Assembly: GCF_947855115.1 (NCBI RefSeq)
Contig: NZ_CANTZW010000022.1
Span: forward strand, 1 to 64,000
Reading direction: 5' to 3'
Length of the DNA: 64,000 nt
DNA from: an uncultured Parabacteroides sp.
GTDB lineage: Bacteria > Bacteroidota > Bacteroidia > Bacteroidales > Tannerellaceae
The notes under the pieces were generated by a model. It saw nothing but the letters and a program-made list of their open reading frames with translations. It was not told where the DNA came from and did no database searches. Shown here piece after piece: positions 1-9,837 of the stretch; position 1 is the first letter of the stretch, and every line of letters begins with the position of its first letter. Both the position numbers and the translations under genes were made by a program.

Positions 1-75
1 GTTTTTCTATATTTTGTATAATTTTGCATCGAGAAATTCATCTCTTGAAAAGAGAGCATTCATCCACTCAATATG

Positions 76-510
76 CTACGCCCTATATAAGAACTTCAGA
101 ATCAATCTATTAGCTTTATAGATAGTGATAGTGTCCAATGAGGCCGGATAGATTCTTGTAGTGGTCACCGAATCATGTTCCATACCTTCACTGATCACGG
201 AAATCGGAATATTCTTACTTTCGGGTTACGCTGACCCAGGAATGGCGCGCGACATAGTGGGTCAAAGGAACGGATAAGCCCGACTCTTTCCCAATGGCCT
301 TCAAATATCTGTCGATACGATGGGAGGCATTGTGTATATTGTTTCCTCTCGTCTATACCCAGCCTGGCGATGATGGGAAGAAGGTACGGGGACTCGGGGA
401 TATTGTAACGGTCTACGATCTCCCTGTATAAAAACTGAGAAGCAGCATGTCTCTCGCAAACCTTTTGACCAAAGGGAAAGTATTTTGTTCATTGGATAGG
501 GGGCGTGAAA
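76..510 (-). pseudogene. Decayed tyrosine recombinase (integrase) C-terminal part
   Basis: Reading the minus strand in three frames recovers the C-terminal catalytic part of a Bacteroidales phage-type integrase. The pieces are a stretch ending SPYLLPIIARLGIDER, then a frameshift into NASHRIDRYLKAIGK and LTHYVARHSWVSVTR, then a second frameshift into SKNIPISVISEG and HDSVTTTRIYPASLD, ending at a TAG at 76-78. HxxR is kept in ARHSW, and the active-site Tyr is in RIYPAS. At least two frameshifts break it and no N-terminal half is visible. A 63-residue frame inside (301-492) is only a by-product. It marks a former integration event next to this locus. Confidence 0.72.
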
Positions 511-547
511 TTAGCTCCCCTTTGTCCATAGCAGGTTTTGGATACCC

Positions 548-2215
548 TTATCTCACAATCATCGGTTGGCAAGGGATCGTAAACCAGAATGTAGAGCCTT
601 TCCCTTCTTCTGATTCAACCCCGATTTTTCCTTTTAGCTTCTCGATAATCGTTTTGCAAATGGAAAGGCCTAATCCCGTTCCTTGCTTAAAACTGTTCAA
701 TTTTACGAAACGATCGAATATGGTCGCTTGAGACTCCTTGCTGATCCCTACACCCGTATCCGTTACGTAGACATAAATACCGTCGGTGGTCAAGCGATAA
801 CCAAACCGTATAGAACCTTCGCTCGTGAACTTTACGGCGTTGGAAAGGAAATTGGTCAAGACCTGAGTCAAGCGGGTCTTTTCCGATACTATGCAATAGT
901 CATTACCGTCCGACTCGAAAATAACTTTTACCCCCGGAGCCACTCTCAAGGAGAAAGCCTGCTGTTGAGGAATGAATATCTCGTTCAAACGCAAGGTCGT
1001 ATAGATAAACTCCATCTTTCCGGACTCGATTTTCGATATATCCAAGATATCACCGATCAATTGCAATAAGAACTCATTACTACTCTCTATGATCTTCAGA
1101 TATTCCTTTTTCTCCTCCTCGTCGTCGCTCTCTGCCAATAAAGTGGAGAAACCAACGATGGCATTCAATGGGGTACGTATCTCATGGCTCATGTTGGCGA
1201 TAAACGCAGATTTCATCCGGTCGCTCTCTTCTGCCAGATGTTTGGCTTGTACATCTGCCTCATGCCGTTTATCAACGGTCATGTCTCGGAGGATTCCGAT
1301 CGAGCGGATCGGCTTGCCATCCGGATCGGCCTCATAGACCTCGCCGATCTTCTCCAGCCACACGTACTCATCCGAGAAATAACGACAGGGAAAACTGAAT
1401 CGCATGGAATCGATCTCTCCCCGCATGAACGCGGTAGTTATATCCTCATATACCTTCCGGTAATCCGGATGGATCTTCTCCGTAAAACTGGCGTGCGAGA
1501 TATGTACGTGCTTGATCTGGCCGTTTTCTTCCAAGGAAAGCTCTGCCGTACCACTCACCAGGTCCCAAAGCCACGGATAAATCTTACCCGCTTGGCAAGC
1601 GAGCGCCAAGCGCTTATTATAGCTATGCAATTCCTCCTCGATCTGCCTTTGTTTCGTAATATCCCACGAGATCCCCACTAGATAAGGAGGCTTGCCCTCG
1701 CGGGGCACTAGTTGTTTCATCGTATCCATGGTACGCAAGATACCTTTCGGGTCGATCATCTGTTCTACGAAACGTTGCATCTTCCCCGTTCTCACCACCT
1801 CCTCGTCCATATCCCTGAAAGACTGGGCGGCAACCGGATCCAAGAATAGGTCGAAATCCGTCTTCCCGACCACATTATCATGATATCGCCCGTAAAGTTG
1901 GTTCATTAAAGAGCTGGAGTACACATACCTGAAATTATCACCGGTATCCTTCACGAAAAAGTATATGGGCAACGAATCCACGATATTAGATAGTAAGCCT
2001 GCTAAATCCCTATAATCTTGTTCCAATGTCTTATTCCCTGTAGTGTTAACTTCCATGTTGACTTTTTTAATCAGAGGCTTGAGTATTCTGGCCGTAAAAT
2101 TCTTGAAAATTAATGAAAGATACAAATAATAAACCCAAGAAGTGAGCATCCCGACCGAAAATATAAGTAAAACCGTATATTTGTACTCCAATTCTAAGAA
2201 TACTAGACATGACAA
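548..2215 (-). CDS. PAS-domain sensor histidine kinase
   Basis: Membrane sensor kinase of 555 aa. A hydrophobic segment lies at about residues 13-38, a PAS domain at about 70-190 (starting [17 protein letters not shown]), a second PAS/PAC unit at about 200-315, then HisKA with the phospho-accepting His in [12 protein letters not shown] and HATPase_c with TDTGVGIS and [10 protein letters not shown]. No receiver domain and no adjacent response regulator, so it is an orphan whose partner lies elsewhere. The start overlaps that of the divergent tex by 7 bases, and the tex -7 element (2176-2183) lies inside this frame. Internal starts at 2149 or 2056 are possible; the second would remove the membrane segment. 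It resembles the kinase at 45.5 kb in layout. Confidence 0.85.
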   Translation of the reverse strand: MSCLVFLELEYKYTVLLIFSVGMLTSWVYYLYLSLIFKNFTARILKPLIKKVNMEVNTTGNKTLEQDYRDLAGLLSNIVDSLPIYFFVKDTGDNFRYVYSSSLMNQLYGRYHDNVVGKTDFDLFLDPVAAQSFRDMDEEVVRTGKMQRFVEQMIDPKGILRTMDTMKQLVPREGKPPYLVGISWDITKQRQIEEELHSYNKRLALACQAGKIYPWLWDLVSGTAELSLEENGQIKHVHISHASFTEKIHPDYRKVYEDITTAFMRGEIDSMRFSFPCRYFSDEYVWLEKIGEVYEADPDGKPIRSIGILRDMTVDKRHEADVQAKHLAEESDRMKSAFIANMSHEIRTPLNAIVGFSTLLAESDDEEEKKEYLKIIESSNEFLLQLIGDILDISKIESGKMEFIYTTLRLNEIFIPQQQAFSLRVAPGVKVIFESDGNDYCIVSEKTRLTQVLTNFLSNAVKFTSEGSIRFGYRLTTDGIYVYVTDTGVGISKESQATIFDRFVKLNSFKQGTGLGLSICKTIIEKLKGKIGVESEEGKGSTFWFTIPCQPMIVR

Positions 2216-4335
2216 ACGTATTTCACACGCTTATAGCCCGTTTCCTGCAAATCCCGGAAAAACAAGTGGAACGGACAATCGGGCTCTTAAACGAAGGTGC
2301 TACCATACCATTTATAAGCCGTTACCGGAAAGAGGTGACCGGAGGTTTAGACGAGGTGCAAATCGGTGCCATCAAAGATCAACTGGATAAACTGACGGAA
2401 CTGAGCAAACGGAAGGAGACAATCCTCGCCACGATAGAAGAGCAAGGGAAACTTACCCCTGAGCTTCGGAAACGTGTCGAGGATTCTTGGGACAGCACAG
2501 AGATCGAGGACTTATATCTCCCCTACAAGCCCAAACGGGTCACCAAGGCAGAAATCGCACGCAGGAAAGGGTTGGAACCCTTGGCCAAGATCGTGATGAC
2601 GCAAAACGAGAAAGACCTATCCGCACGCATTAAAAATTTCATCAAGGGAGAAGTGAAGAACGCTGAAGAAGCCCTGCAAGGGGCACGAGACATTATCGCA
2701 GAATGGGTCAACGAGAATGAATCGGCACGCAACACCGTGCGCAACTCTTTCGCCCACACTGCCATGATCACATCGAAAGTTATCAAGGGAAAAGAAGAAG
2801 AAGGCGCTAAATACAGGGATTACTTTGATTTCAGCGAGCCCTTGAGCCGGGCTAGCTCCCATCGCTTATTGGCGCTCCGGCGGGGAGAGGCAGAAGGAAT
2901 CCTCCGCATAAGTATCTCTCCCGATACGGAATCTTGCTTGGATCGCTTGAACCGGCGTTTCGTAAAAGGGCGCGGAGAGGCTTCCGAGCAAGTGGCTACC
3001 GCCGTCGAAGACTCATTCAAACGCTTGCTGAAGCCTTCCATCGAGACAGAGTTCTCCAACCAGAGCAAAGCGAAAGCCGACGAGGAGGCGATCCGGGTAT
3101 TTGCCGAGAACCTCCGGCAACTGCTGCTCGCTCCCCCTTTGGGGCAAAAACGGGTATTAGGCATAGACCCCGGATACCGTACCGGATGCAAGTTGGTCTG
3201 CCTGGACGCACAGGGGAATCTATTGCACAACGAGGCGATTTTCCCGCATCCACCCCAGAACGAGAAAGGCAAGGCTTCCTCCAAGGTCGCCCAATTGGTT
3301 GCCACATACGCTATAGACGCTATCGCCATCGGCAACGGTACGGCCAGCCGTGAGACCGAGCAATTCATCACGAATATCCGTTACGACCGTAAAGTGCAAG
3401 TATTCGTGGTAAGCGAGAATGGGGCCTCTATCTATTCCGCGTCTAAGATCGCCAGGGAGGAATTTCCCGAGTATGATGTCACAGTCCGAGGGGCTGTCAG
3501 TATCGGTCGCCGGCTGATGGATCCGCTGGCCGAGCTGGTCAAGATTGATCCGAAAAGTATCGGTGTCGGCCAATACCAGCATGACGTAGAGCAAAACGCC
3601 TTGAAGAAGAGTCTGGACCAAACGGTGGAGAGCTGCGTGAACTTGGTGGGTGTAAACGTGAATACGGCAAGCAAGCATTTATTGACCTACGTCTCCGGGC
3701 TAGGCCCTACGCTAGCGCAAAATATCGTGAATTACCGGACGGAACACGGGCCGTTCACTTCCCGGAAAGAACTGATGAAAGTTCCCCGCATGGGCGAGAA
3801 AGCCTTCGAGCAAAGCGCCGGGTTCCTGCGGATACCCGGTGGGAAGAATCCGTTGGACAACTCGGCCGTACACCCCGAGAGCTACCCGATCGTAGAACGG
3901 ATGGCGAAAGACCTAAAATGCTCGGTAGCCGATCTGATCACCGACAAAGCGCTTAAAAAGAAACTAAAGCTAACGGATTACCTTACGGATAAGGTAGGAA
4001 TGCCTACCTTGCTCGATATCATGGAGGAACTGGATAAACCAGGCCGTGATCCCCGCCAAACCATTCAGGTATTCGCTTTTGATCCTACGGTAAAAACGAT
4101 CGAGGATTTAAAAGAGGGACAGGTATTGCCCGGTATCGTGACCAACATCACCAACTTCGGTTGTTTCGTCGACATCGGGATCAAGGAGAACGGGCTTGTC
4201 CATATTTCCGAGCTGGCAGATCGTTTCGTTAGCGACCCGACCCAAGTGGTCTCTATCCACCAGCATGTCAAGGTGAAGGTTTTAAGCGTAGATTTATCCA
4301 GAAAACGTGTTCAATTATCCATGAAAGGGATCTGA
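2209..4335 (+). CDS. tex: Tex-family RNA-binding transcription accessory protein
   Basis: Full-length Tex (708 aa). Order: Tex N-terminal helical region (1-190), YqgF-like RNase H fold with [14 protein letters not shown] near residue 318, helix-hairpin-helix region (about 490-560, [13 protein letters not shown]), and a C-terminal S1 RNA-binding domain (about 635-705, [16 protein letters not shown]). Tex proteins bind nucleic acid and affect transcription and RNA turnover; the exact role here cannot be read from sequence. A TATATTTG -7 box at 2176-2183 places transcription start about 20 bases before the ATG. ybaK follows after 3 bases, so the two are probably co-transcribed. Confidence 0.95.
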   Translation: MTNVFHTLIARFLQIPEKQVERTIGLLNEGATIPFISRYRKEVTGGLDEVQIGAIKDQLDKLTELSKRKETILATIEEQGKLTPELRKRVEDSWDSTEIEDLYLPYKPKRVTKAEIARRKGLEPLAKIVMTQNEKDLSARIKNFIKGEVKNAEEALQGARDIIAEWVNENESARNTVRNSFAHTAMITSKVIKGKEEEGAKYRDYFDFSEPLSRASSHRLLALRRGEAEGILRISISPDTESCLDRLNRRFVKGRGEASEQVATAVEDSFKRLLKPSIETEFSNQSKAKADEEAIRVFAENLRQLLLAPPLGQKRVLGIDPGYRTGCKLVCLDAQGNLLHNEAIFPHPPQNEKGKASSKVAQLVATYAIDAIAIGNGTASRETEQFITNIRYDRKVQVFVVSENGASIYSASKIAREEFPEYDVTVRGAVSIGRRLMDPLAELVKIDPKSIGVGQYQHDVEQNALKKSLDQTVESCVNLVGVNVNTASKHLLTYVSGLGPTLAQNIVNYRTEHGPFTSRKELMKVPRMGEKAFEQSAGFLRIPGGKNPLDNSAVHPESYPIVERMAKDLKCSVADLITDKALKKKLKLTDYLTDKVGMPTLLDIMEELDKPGRDPRQTIQVFAFDPTVKTIEDLKEGQVLPGIVTNITNFGCFVDIGIKENGLVHISELADRFVSDPTQVVSIHQHVKVKVLSVDLSRKRVQLSMKGI

Positions 4336-4338
4336 GCG

Positions 4339-4821
4339 ATGAAAGAGAAAATCAATAAGACAAACGTGGCACGCTTGCTAGACAAGGCTAAGATAGCTTA
4401 TCGGCTCGTGCCTTATGAGGTAGACGAGAATGATTTGAGCGCTACGCATGTAGCGGAACAATTAGGGGAGGATATCGCCCAAGTATTCAAGACCTTGATC
4501 TTGCATGGCGATAAGAGCGGTTATTTCGTATGCGTGATCCCCGGAGCGGACGAGGTGGATTTGAAAAAGGCGGCCAAGGTATCCGGGAATAAGAAATGCG
4601 AGATGATCCCCGTGAAAGAGTTGTTACCGCTTACCGGTTATATCCGGGGAGGATGCTCGCCTATCGGCATGAAAAAGCATTTCCCCACGTATATCCATCA
4701 TACAGCGTCCGGCTTCGACAGTATTTATGTAAGCGCCGGGCAACGAGGCTTACAGATACAGATAGCTCCCGCCGATCTGATCAAGGCGGCACAAGCTATA
4801 GAAACGGATTTGATCGCGTGA
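4339..4821 (+). CDS. ybaK: YbaK-type Cys-tRNA(Pro)/Cys-tRNA(Cys) deacylase
   Basis: A 160-aa single-domain protein of the YbaK/EbsC family, which hydrolyses mischarged Cys-tRNA(Pro) in trans as an editing step. The family core is visible: an N-terminal helix with ARLLDKAKIAYRLVPYE, the catalytic-site Lys in FKTLILHGDKSGYFVCVIP, VDLKKAAKVSG, and the glycine-rich YIRGGCSPIGMKK segment. It starts 3 bases after the tex stop, so translation is probably coupled to tex. Transcription likely ends at the long inverted repeat just downstream. Confidence 0.92.
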   Translation: MKEKINKTNVARLLDKAKIAYRLVPYEVDENDLSATHVAEQLGEDIAQVFKTLILHGDKSGYFVCVIPGADEVDLKKAAKVSGNKKCEMIPVKELLPLTGYIRGGCSPIGMKKHFPTYIHHTASGFDSIYVSAGQRGLQIQIAPADLIKAAQAIETDLIA

Positions 4822-4849
4822 TCCAACACCGAAGAGAGAGTACCTCGCA

Positions 4850-4912
4850 GGAAGTACTCCAGTACTCCGCAAAGAGTATCGCAGTACTTCTTTGGAAGTA
4901 CTGGAGTATTCC
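4850..4912. terminator. Long imperfect inverted repeat between convergent genes
   Basis: Arms 4850-4868 and 4894-4912 (GGAAGTACTCCAGTACTCC against GGAAGTACTGGAGTATTCC) pair over about 18 bp with two single-base bulges. A third GCAGTACTTC (4881-4890) sits in the loop and can compete for pairing. There is no T-run on the + strand. It lies between ybaK (+) and a lipoprotein gene (-), so it is probably a two-way transcript end. Confidence 0.55.
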
Positions 4913-4947
4913 TCATGAAGGACCGAGATCAAACAGCATATGATATC

Positions 4948-5352
4948 CTAGAATTTCTTAAACGTATAAGTTCTTCCTTCGCAGCTCATTACCAGATTCG
5001 TTACAGAAGACTGCTCGATCGTGAAAGTCTGTTTGGGCGAGGTCCAATCCGTATAGCGCATGAATTGCTCCAAAGGGGTACTTCCGTAGTTGATCAACTC
5101 TAAATCCAGTTTCATATCTCCCTCCAACGTCTTATAACCAAAATTCGTACGATATACATTCTTTGCCGGATCGTACAATTGGTACTCGAACAAAGAGGTC
5201 TGGAAATTATACCAAACCGTATCCACCGTCTGGACTGTCCCATTCACCTCTACGGTTTTCAATTGCCATTTTCCTTCTAGCTTATGCTCTACCTTATTAC
5301 AAGACACCAACGCTATGACAAAGCAAGTTATCGCTATCAAATTTTTCACCAT
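4948..5352 (-). CDS. Small lipoprotein, lipocalin-like
   Basis: A 134-aa lipoprotein: hydrophobic leader MVKNLIAITCFVIALVSC, with Cys18 as the lipidation site (LVSC lipobox), then a short soluble domain opening with LEGKWQLKTVEVNG and rich in beta-strand pattern (YTFKKF at the end). The LxGxW opening is typical of small lipocalin-like lipoproteins common in Bacteroidales. Function unknown. It stands alone, divergent from the HdeD-like gene and convergent with ybaK. Confidence 0.75.
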   Translation of the reverse strand: MVKNLIAITCFVIALVSCNKVEHKLEGKWQLKTVEVNGTVQTVDTVWYNFQTSLFEYQLYDPAKNVYRTNFGYKTLEGDMKLDLELINYGSTPLEQFMRYTDWTSPKQTFTIEQSSVTNLVMSCEGRTYTFKKF

Positions 5353-5510
5353 AATACTCGTACTTATATACCTATATTGATTTGAAACGCCAAAGAAAAG
5401 AATTAATTTCCAAAGGACAAAGTTTTTAAGGACATCCTAGCCATAAATACCTGGAACTTTTCCTTTCTTCCCCTTGTTAATTGGGTAATTACAATACAAT
5501 ATTATCCAAT

Positions 5511-6092
5511 ATGAAAACATTTATTGATAAAATGGATTACGCGGTCAAGAATTGGTGGCTATCACTATTGGTCGGACTGCTTTACATCATCGTCGCTATC
5601 TATTTAATGTTCGCGCCATTGGCGAGCTACGTAGCGCTTAGTATCTTATTCAGCGTCTCTATGTTCGTAAGCGGCGTGTTCGAGATCGCTTTCGCCTTGG
5701 CGAATAAAAAAGGGATCAACAGTTGGAGATGGTATTTGGCCGGAGGTATCATCGATTTGATCTTAGGTATATTCTTGATGGCAAGCCCGGGGCTCAGCAT
5801 GGAAGTACTTCCGTTTGTCTTGGCTTTCTGGCTTATGTTCAGGGGCTTCTCGGCCACCGGTTATTCGATGGACCTGAAACGATACGGTACACGGAACTGG
5901 GGATGGTACATGGTATTCGGTATCTTGGCTATCCTATGCTCCATCGGTGTTATCTGGCAACCCGCATTAGGGGCGTTTACGCTGGTTTACATGATCGCCT
6001 ACGCTTTATTGATAATAGGTATATTCCGGGTCATGTTATCTTTCGAGCTGAAAAGCTTGCACAAACGGAATAAAGAAGCACGAATGGAATAA
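5511..6092 (+). CDS. HdeD/DUF308-like multi-pass membrane protein
   Basis: A 193-aa inner-membrane protein with about six hydrophobic segments arranged as repeated helix pairs: WWLSLLVGLLYIIVAIYLMF, SYVALSILFSVSMFVSGVFE, WRWYLAGGIIDLILGIFLM, and so on. This is the HdeD/DUF308 layout (HdeD is linked to acid resistance in E. coli; here the role is inference only). The frame opens at a TTG at 5481, but ATG 5511 (MKTFIDKMDYAVKNWW) is the likelier start. No partner gene nearby. Confidence 0.82.
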   Translation: MKTFIDKMDYAVKNWWLSLLVGLLYIIVAIYLMFAPLASYVALSILFSVSMFVSGVFEIAFALANKKGINSWRWYLAGGIIDLILGIFLMASPGLSMEVLPFVLAFWLMFRGFSATGYSMDLKRYGTRNWGWYMVFGILAILCSIGVIWQPALGAFTLVYMIAYALLIIGIFRVMLSFELKSLHKRNKEARME

Positions 6093-6189
6093 AGTCTGAT
6101 CCAAGGATTAATTGGTCTATTATTAAAAAAATAAATGAATCAGCGGCAGTTTTACTACCTTTGTGTTCAACCATTAATAAAAATAACGG

Positions 6190-7032
6190 ATGAACGCAAA
6201 CTTACCACAATTAGATTTGCCCCGGGATTATGTCGTAGGAAACGACATCACCGAGGCAATCCTAAACTTTTACAAGCAGACTTGCCGGTTAAAAGCAGGT
6301 ATTTTCGTTTTATGCGTTGAAGGAAATTTACGGGCTTCCATCAACTTGACGGAATACACGTTGAAGCCGAATGATTTCATCACCTTGATGCCGGGAAGCA
6401 TCATCCAGTTTTGCGAGCAAGAAGAAAGTTTCCGCCTCTCTTTCATCGGTTTCTCCTCCGAGTTCATGGATTGCGTGAACATGATAAAGTCTACGATGAG
6501 TACTTTACCTACTATCTACGAGAATCCGGTCATATCATTGAACGAGGACCGGGCAAGCTTTATAAACGATTACCTTCATTTATTAGAGCGGGTACAAGCG
6601 AAGGAGAAATCCATAAACAGGGAGATGGTGAAACATATCCTGCTTACCATGATCCATGGGATCAGCGATTTGTATCAAGGAAAATCATGGCCTAACAAGA
6701 TAACGACCCGTAGCGACGAGATCCACAAGAAATTCATCCAACTGGTGATGAAAAACTATACCTCAAAACGGCAAACGGCTTTTTATGCCAGCCAACTAAG
6801 CATATCTCCCCAACATCTTTGCATGATCATCAAGCAAAAGACCGGGCGATCCGTATCCGATATCATAGCCGATATGGTCATCATGGACGCCAAGTCGCAA
6901 TTGAAAGCTACAGACCTGACTATCCAAGAAATATCTTACTCCCTGAACTTCCCGAATGTATCCTTTTTCGGCAAGTATTTCAAGCGTTACGTAGGGGTAT
7001 CTCCACAGAAGTTCAGGATAGCCGCCGAATAA
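6190..7032 (+). CDS. AraC-family transcriptional regulator
   Basis: A 280-aa regulator. The N-terminal part (1-165) is a cupin-like sensor (LTEYTLKPNDFITLMPGSII) and the C-terminal part a pair of helix-turn-helix motifs: FYASQLSISPQHLCMIIKQ, then IQEISYSLNFPNVSFFGKYF followed by VGVSPQKFR, the AraC signature. A TACCTTTG -7 box at 6156-6163 gives a 5' leader of about 20 bases. It overlaps the end of the convergent beta-barrel gene by 20 bases, so the two transcripts are complementary at their 3' ends. Target genes unknown. Confidence 0.92.
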   Translation: MNANLPQLDLPRDYVVGNDITEAILNFYKQTCRLKAGIFVLCVEGNLRASINLTEYTLKPNDFITLMPGSIIQFCEQEESFRLSFIGFSSEFMDCVNMIKSTMSTLPTIYENPVISLNEDRASFINDYLHLLERVQAKEKSINREMVKHILLTMIHGISDLYQGKSWPNKITTRSDEIHKKFIQLVMKNYTSKRQTAFYASQLSISPQHLCMIIKQKTGRSVSDIIADMVIMDAKSQLKATDLTIQEISYSLNFPNVSFFGKYFKRYVGVSPQKFRIAAE

Positions 7033-9337
7033 TATCCGCCGCTGAACTCCGTCCTTTATATTGGCTTTTCTTTTGTTGATTAAAGCGCCAAATAACATTC
7101 AGCGATAAATTGTGTGAATTATAATCTTCTGTCTGCTCAAAATTAACATATCCGATAGCCATTCCCTCTTTATAAACCATCGTTCTAAACAAGTCACTTG
7201 CTCGTAGACCTACTTCCAGTCGCTTATTAAAAAAGGTTTTTTGAATCCCCAAGTTAAATGATTGATAGGGTTTAAACAAGACAACACCTACATTTCCTCC
7301 ACTATTAATAAAATAATCCACCGAAATTATATAATCCCTAGGTAAAGTAAACATATTATTAAACCGGGCATAAGCCCCCAATTTATTATTAGTAATCACA
7401 TTACCCATATAGCTTGTCTTAAAAAAAGGTTGAAGTAAATTAAGTGTAAAAACAGGATTCCAACAACCGAAAGTATATTGAAAACCTAGCTGTGCCTTTA
7501 AAGATTGATACATATCATAGTTTTGATACGTACTTATAATCGTTGAGCCATCTCCCAAAGTCTCAAAAGCGAAATCTATATAATTTTTAGTACGCATGTA
7601 TCCCAATGTAAAGCTCAGGCATTTATACCCAGACAACCATTGTAATGTATGCGACATTTGCGGTTTCAGCAAAGGATTTCCTCGCTGATACAGAAATTCA
7701 TTTTGGTAGTAAGTACGACTATTTAACAACCGAAAAGCGGGACGATTTACCCGGGATGTATAAGACAACGAGTTACTCCATCCCGCGTGAGCATAAGACA
7801 ATGATAAGGAAGGGAATAGCTCGCTATAATCACGGTATATGTTATTTTCTTGGCTCAGCAAATCTATATAATCCGACTTCACGTTCTCATAGCGTACACC
7901 CATTTCCAGAGAGAAATCGCCTTTTTTCCATTTGTATTCGGCAAAACCTGCCCATTTTATCTCTTTATTTGTGTAGTTACTTTCCTGTACACCTGAGTTC
8001 TGACTATACAAATCACCCACCCCATCCACTTGGGCATATTCTCCACCTACGCTTACACTCCCATTGTTACCCAATTGATAACCTAGGATGAATCGGGCTG
8101 AATAAACTTTATAATCAGAATTGCTTGAAGTAAATACATCTTTCGCATTTTCAAGAACCCATTGTTTTTGTTTATTATTATTCCACGCATAATCCATATT
8201 TAAATCAAAGCTCAATCGTTCAAGCCATACCGCATTATAAAACATATTCAACCGCATATTATCGGCTCTCGTGTTATAAGAGCTACTAATATCAAGGTGT
8301 TTGTAATATAATTCATTTTTACTTATCTCATTTTTTTCTATCGCATAATCATCATAGGGGTTCACTGAGCCATTCAATTGAATTCCCATATATTGTTTTT
8401 TTGAAATCTCAAAATTGAAGTTCACATCGTATGCGTGATACTGTTGAATAAAGTTACTTTCTTTTTTCGACGCATATTGCCATAGCGTATCAACACAAGC
8501 ATTCTTTTCTTGCATTTGCTCAGAGTCGTTCCGCATGTCGTAGAAGCTATAACTCATAGACACATTCACCTTGTTTTTTTTGAATCCCATACGAATCGTC
8601 TCATCATGGCTGAATCTTTCACTTTGTACAGCTGTCGCTCCTAGTTGAACAAACCATCCGTCTGCTTTTTTTAATGTCGTAATCTTTAGCACGGATTTCC
8701 CCTCCGCATCATAGCGCGCGCCCGGATTTGTAATTAATTCAACTTGTTTGATACTCTTAACATCCAACGATTTTATCTCACTCATTCCATATACCTTGCG
8801 GTTATCTATATAGATAACAGGTGCCCCAGCTCCAAATATTTCCAGCCCTCCATTTTTAGACTTCATCATCCCGGGGATTTTCGAAAGCATATCAATCATA
8901 TTAGGTTCTCTCGATAGCAGGCTATTCATTATATCCACCGTGATCGAATTACCTTTGATCTTCACCACAGGGCGATGCCCCACTATCTCTACTTCCCCCA
9001 AAGTTACATTCTGGCTTTTCAACACAAGTGTCCCTATTTTATTTTCTCCGGCTCCCAACCGGACGTTTTCATATAAATCAGCATATCCCAAATAAGATAT
9101 CCGGAGAATCACATCGCCCGTAGCTTCCATCTTCAATTCAAAAAGTCCATCCGTAGTAGTAGTCACTCCTTCAATGAAAGAAGAATCCTGTACGTTTAGC
9201 AAGACGACATTCGCGAACTCAATGCCTACATTTTCTTCATTCATGACTTTCCCTGTCAGTGATCCCATATTTTGCCCAGACAGAGAACCCTGAAAAAATA
9301 TACTACACAAAGCAACTAATATCCACAAACGTGCCAT
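7013..9337 (-). CDS. Outer-membrane beta-barrel (TonB receptor-like) protein
   Basis: A 774-aa outer-membrane protein. Signal peptide 1-21 (LWILVALCSIFFQGSLSGQ), a carboxypeptidase-like regulatory beta-sandwich (about 25-105, GSLTGKVMNEENVGIEFANV), a plug-like domain (about 118-215, NSLLSREPNMIDMLSKIPGM, GAPVIYIDNRKVYG), then a long beta-barrel of the OMP_b-brl_3 type. No SusD partner, so it is not a glycan-uptake SusCD pair. A TACCTTTG -7 box reads on the minus strand at 9392-9399, about 55 bases before the start. It lies downstream of a double-glycine-type peptide gene on the same strand and beside a two-component pair; a link between the three is inference. Confidence 0.88.
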   Translation of the reverse strand: MARLWILVALCSIFFQGSLSGQNMGSLTGKVMNEENVGIEFANVVLLNVQDSSFIEGVTTTTDGLFELKMEATGDVILRISYLGYADLYENVRLGAGENKIGTLVLKSQNVTLGEVEIVGHRPVVKIKGNSITVDIMNSLLSREPNMIDMLSKIPGMMKSKNGGLEIFGAGAPVIYIDNRKVYGMSEIKSLDVKSIKQVELITNPGARYDAEGKSVLKITTLKKADGWFVQLGATAVQSERFSHDETIRMGFKKNKVNVSMSYSFYDMRNDSEQMQEKNACVDTLWQYASKKESNFIQQYHAYDVNFNFEISKKQYMGIQLNGSVNPYDDYAIEKNEISKNELYYKHLDISSSYNTRADNMRLNMFYNAVWLERLSFDLNMDYAWNNNKQKQWVLENAKDVFTSSNSDYKVYSARFILGYQLGNNGSVSVGGEYAQVDGVGDLYSQNSGVQESNYTNKEIKWAGFAEYKWKKGDFSLEMGVRYENVKSDYIDLLSQENNIYRDYSELFPSLSLSYAHAGWSNSLSYTSRVNRPAFRLLNSRTYYQNEFLYQRGNPLLKPQMSHTLQWLSGYKCLSFTLGYMRTKNYIDFAFETLGDGSTIISTYQNYDMYQSLKAQLGFQYTFGCWNPVFTLNLLQPFFKTSYMGNVITNNKLGAYARFNNMFTLPRDYIISVDYFINSGGNVGVVLFKPYQSFNLGIQKTFFNKRLEVGLRASDLFRTMVYKEGMAIGYVNFEQTEDYNSHNLSLNVIWRFNQQKKSQYKGRSSAADIIRRLS

Positions 9338-9536
9338 TACCGTATTTTTTTATTTTCTCGCAAACTTTTGTTCGTAATATAAATCTAGCGACAAAGGTAT
9401 TTTGTCTTTTTTAACGTATCAGTATTTTAACACTTTCGTTCTCACCTATCACAAACTTCATAATATGCATCTTACAAAGTCACACCAACAAAACAGAAAC
9501 CGAGAACGGTAGCTTCTTTTTGTTGTTTTAGTCTTA

Positions 9537-9580
9537 GTTGAATTTCATCTACAAGCCGAAGTCATCAGACGAAATTCAAC
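9537..9580 (-). terminator. Inverted repeat directly after the small peptide gene
   Basis: Perfect 10-bp arms, GTTGAATTTC (9537-9546) and GAAATTCAAC (9571-9580). The right arm abuts the stop codon of the 49-aa gene. No T-run follows on the minus strand, so an RNA end or processing hairpin is a guess. Confidence 0.4.
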
Positions 9581-9730
9581 TTAATTAATATCTCTTATCA
9601 CAAACGGATCATCCAAGCCTCTTGGTTCAATCCAATACCACTCTTCTATTTCTGGATTAAAAACCCATATTCCTCCCATTAAAAATACAAACTCTTTTGT
9701 TGTTAAAATTTCAAGTTCTAATGTTTCCAT
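9581..9730 (-). CDS. Small peptide with double-glycine-type leader
   Basis: A 49-codon frame with a clean gene context. A TATGTTTG -7 box reads on the minus strand (9755-9762), a purine-rich AAGAGAAA precedes the ATG, and an inverted repeat follows the stop. The product opens METLELEILTTKEFVFLMGG, which fits a double-glycine leader (acidic/hydrophobic pattern ending in GG). It is followed by a 29-residue acidic, Trp-rich tail containing FNPEIEEWYW and ending FVIRDIN. No cysteine, and no bacteriocin-type transporter or radical-SAM gene is next to it. I do not recognise the tail. It could be an exported signalling or antibacterial peptide, or only a small unknown protein. Confidence 0.55.
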   Translation of the reverse strand: METLELEILTTKEFVFLMGGIWVFNPEIEEWYWIEPRGLDDPFVIRDIN

Positions 9731-9837
9731 TTTCTCTTCATTTTGATCATGTCACAAACATACATACAATATATCAATAGAAATCTAACAAAATCGTCAT
9801 AAATACATCACAAAATCAAAAAAACACATACTTTTAC

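Noticed and set aside
301..492. 63-aa minus-strand protein
   Set aside because: It is one frame of the frameshifted integrase; the family match runs across three frames.
7645..8091. 148-aa plus-strand frame inside the beta-barrel gene
   Set aside because: Lies wholly antisense within a well-supported barrel domain; composition looks like a shadow frame.
7013..9337. SusC-type glycan receptor
   Set aside because: No SusD gene beside it, and the barrel reads as the OMP_b-brl_3 type rather than a SusC family member.
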